From: Rhodoplanes serenus
GTDB lineage: Bacteria; Pseudomonadota; Alphaproteobacteria; Rhizobiales; Xanthobacteraceae
DNA: 64,000 nucleotides
Direction: 5' to 3'
NCBI GenBank assembly: GCA_009720755.1
Contig: WNKV01000010.1
Location: forward strand, 62,001 to 126,000
This document shows positions 62,288 through 64,000 of this stretch, one piece after another (the first letter of the stretch is position 1; each line of letters opens with the position of its first letter). The position numbers and the translations under genes were made by a program. The notes below the pieces were generated by a model. That model did no database searches. It was not told the origin of the DNA and saw only the letters and a program-made list of their open reading frames with translations.

Positions 62288-63304
62288 TTGATCTTCTCCA
62301 CTCTAGACGAGCTTCGCGCCGCCTGTCGCGACCTGCCGGCCGGCGACGAGGCCGCCGCCGCCGAGGCCACCGCCCGCCAGGGCCAGCTCACCAAGCCGCC
62401 CGGCAGCCTGGGGCGGCTGGAGGATCTGGCGATCTGGCTCGCCCGCTGGCAGGGGCGGGCGATTCCCCGGCTGGACCGGATCGGGATCGTCGTGTTCGCC
62501 GGCAATCACGGCATCGCGGCCCGCGGCGTCTCGGCCTTCCCGATCGAGGTGACGGCCCAGATGGTCGCCAACTATGCGGCCGGCGGCGCTGCGATCAATC
62601 GTCTCGCCGAAGCCGCCGGCGCGGCCCTCTCGGTGGTGTCGCTCGACCTCGACGTGCCGACGGCCGACTTTACCCGCGCCCCCGCCATGGACGACGCGGC
62701 GTTTCTGGCCGCGGTCTCGGCCGGCTATGGGGCCGTCGCTCCCGATCTCGATCTGTTCGCGGTCGGCGAGATGGGCATCGGCAACACCACGGCGGCGGCG
62801 GCGCTGTGTGCGGCGCTGCTGGGCGGCGGCGGCTCCCGCTGGGTCGGCCGCGGCACCGGGGTGGACGATGCCGGCCTCGTCCGCAAGCGCGAGGCGGTGG
62901 ACGCGGGCCTCGCCCGCCACGCCGGCCGGGTCGCCGATCCGCTCGCCGTTGCGGCGGCGCTGGGCGGACGCGAGCTCGCCGCCATGCTGGGCGCCACGCT
63001 GGCGGCGCGGCGCCATCGTATCCCGATGCTGCTCGACGGCTTCGTCGCCACCGCGGCGGTGCTGCCGCTCGCCCGCCTCGCCGCCGACGGGCTCGCGCAC
63101 TGCCGGGCCGCCCATGTGTCGGCGGAGCCGGGCCACAAGGCGGTGCTCTCGGCCCTCGGCCTGACGCCGCTGCTCGATCTGGGCATGCGGCTCGGGGAGG
63201 GCACCGGCGCCGCCACCGCCATGCTGCTCGCCCGCGCTGCGCTCGCGTGCCACGCCGGGATGGCGACCTTCGCGGAAGCCGGGGTGGCCGAGAAGACGGT
63301 GTGA
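62288..63304 (+). CDS. cobT: Nicotinate-nucleotide-dimethylbenzimidazole phosphoribosyltransferase
   Basis: CobT activates dimethylbenzimidazole with nicotinate mononucleotide to alpha-ribazole phosphate for the lower ligand. The 338-residue protein has GQLTKPPGSLGRLEDLA, VVFAGNHGIAARGVSAFP, FAVGEMGIGNTTAAAAL, and LGEGTGAATAM near the C-terminus with the catalytic glutamate. I chose the TTG at 62288 because AAAAGGA precedes it and it aligns with the family start; an upstream ATG would overlap cobS antisense. Confidence 0.93.
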   Translation: MIFSTLDELRAACRDLPAGDEAAAAEATARQGQLTKPPGSLGRLEDLAIWLARWQGRAIPRLDRIGIVVFAGNHGIAARGVSAFPIEVTAQMVANYAAGGAAINRLAEAAGAALSVVSLDLDVPTADFTRAPAMDDAAFLAAVSAGYGAVAPDLDLFAVGEMGIGNTTAAAALCAALLGGGGSRWVGRGTGVDDAGLVRKREAVDAGLARHAGRVADPLAVAAALGGRELAAMLGATLAARRHRIPMLLDGFVATAAVLPLARLAADGLAHCRAAHVSAEPGHKAVLSALGLTPLLDLGMRLGEGTGAATAMLLARAALACHAGMATFAEAGVAEKTV

Positions 63305-63422
63305 CGTGGCCGCCGGGCGGCCGCGAGCGATCCGCCGGGGCGGCCGCGTTGCGCCGCCGCCCCGAGCCTCTATGATCCCGGGCCGAGCCCCCGGCACCCC
63401 CCATTCGGAAGACTTGGCCTTC

Positions 63423-64000
63423 ATGACCGTGCATCAGAACTTCATCGGCGGCGCGTGGACCCCCGCCGGCAATGCCGCGCCCAACATCAACCCGTCGGAC
63501 GTCGCCGACGTGGTCGGCGAGTATGCGCGGGCGAGCCGCGCCGACGCGCAGGCCGCCATCGCGGCCGCCAAGGCGGCGTTCCCGGCCTGGGCGCGCTCCA
63601 GCCCGCACGAGCGCTACGAGATCCTCAAACGCATCTCCGACGAGATCCTGGCGCGCCGCGAGGAGCTGGGCCGGCTGCTCTCCCGCGAGGAGGGCAAGAC
63701 GCTCGCCGACGGCATCGGCGAGGTGACGCGGGCCGGCCAGGTGTTCGGCTACTTCGCCGGCGAGGCGGTGCGCGTGGCCGGCGAGAAGTTCGCCTCGACG
63801 CGGCCCGGCATCGAGGTGGACGTGACGCGCGAGCCGGTCGGCGTCGTCGCGCTGATCACGCCGTGGAACTTCCCGATCGCGATTCCCGCCTGGAAGATCG
63901 CGCCGGCACTCGCCTACGGCAACTGCGTGGTGATCAAGCCGGCCGATCTGGTGCCGGGCTCGGCCTGGGCGCTCGCCGACATCATCGCGCGCTCGGGACT
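63423..64000 (+). CDS. NAD(P)-dependent aldehyde dehydrogenase (3' truncated by window end)
   Basis: The frame is open from ATG 63423 to the window edge (192 residues). It begins HQNFIGGAWTPAGNAAPNINPSD and contains VGVVALITPWNFPIAIPAWKIAPALAYGN, the substrate-side NFP segment of the aldehyde dehydrogenase superfamily, and CVVIKPAD of the cofactor site. The catalytic Glu and Cys lie beyond the visible part. It most resembles alpha-ketoglutaric-semialdehyde-type dehydrogenases, but the substrate cannot be fixed from this part. Confidence 0.85.
   Translation, partial: MTVHQNFIGGAWTPAGNAAPNINPSDVADVVGEYARASRADAQAAIAAAKAAFPAWARSSPHERYEILKRISDEILARREELGRLLSREEGKTLADGIGEVTRAGQVFGYFAGEAVRVAGEKFASTRPGIEVDVTREPVGVVALITPWNFPIAIPAWKIAPALAYGNCVVIKPADLVPGSAWALADIIARSG

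Noticed and set aside
62250-62300. Cobalamin riboswitch between cobS and cobT
   Set aside because: Only 15 bp separate the two start codons; there is no room for the roughly 200-nt structure and no B12-box sequence was seen.

Overview
The window is high-GC chromosomal DNA from an alphaproteobacterium, most likely a Hyphomicrobiales (Rhizobiales) member of the Rhodoplanes/Bradyrhizobium type. The evidence is DUF1489, a MipZ-type division ATPase, ClpS with the rhizobial N-terminus, a short phasin, a PmtA-type methyltransferase, a bifunctional MaoC-phosphotransacetylase and TadG-like pilus proteins. Genus-level assignment is inference. No insertion sequence, prophage or CRISPR array was seen.

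Layout. 1-7.2 kb: housekeeping (DUF1489, tandem PilZ, panC, mipZ, VWA-DnaJ pair, D,D-carboxypeptidase with SPOR domain). 7.2-11.1 kb: a phasin with a PhaR-like operator and a terminator, then two TadG-like VWA proteins. 11.8-17.8 kb: clpS-clpA, an OmpR/EnvZ-type pair and a probable phospholipid methyltransferase. 18-22.4 kb: AzlCD exporter, lytic transglycosylase, AI-2E-type permease, YidB-like protein. 22.5-25.3 kb: PsiF-like protein, FkbM methyltransferase and two copper-associated secreted proteins. 26-28.6 kb: phosphotransacetylase/enoyl-CoA hydratase fusion and acetate kinase. 29-36.6 kb: carbohydrate block (GlgE, GlgM-type synthase, CBS protein, GH4, GH1). 36.6-44.1 kb: SbmA/BacA-like transporter, amidase, and a complete branched-chain-type ABC importer. 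60.7-64 kb: tRNA-Arg(TCT), cobalamin genes cobC-cobS and cobT, and an aldehyde dehydrogenase cut by the window end.

The most interesting region is 44.9-60.5 kb. A left-going operon encodes a thioredoxin-fold protein without the CXXC pair, a Tat-exported beta-propeller enzyme whose metal-ligand pattern matches trinuclear-copper thiocyanate dehydrogenase, a small secreted protein and a pentapeptide-repeat protein. Facing it is a right-going operon: soxX-Y-Z-A, two membrane-fusion adaptors (the first with a histidine-rich duplication), a heavy-metal RND pump, a MASE3-like sensor kinase and an NtrC-type sigma-54 activator. The divergent control region holds two near-perfect sigma-54 promoters (one per operon) flanking a pair of 15-bp palindromes 31 bp apart, the expected geometry of enhancer sites for the activator encoded at the end of the operon. 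I read this as a self-regulated, copper-dependent thiocyanate (or related sulfur compound) oxidation module coupled to SoxYZ/SoxXA sulfur handling. soxB, soxCD and a cyanase are not in the window.

Just left of that module is a decayed radical-SAM/SPASM maturase C-terminus with UGA at a cysteine position. Most start codons were chosen from ribosome-binding sites, coupling with upstream stops and family length.
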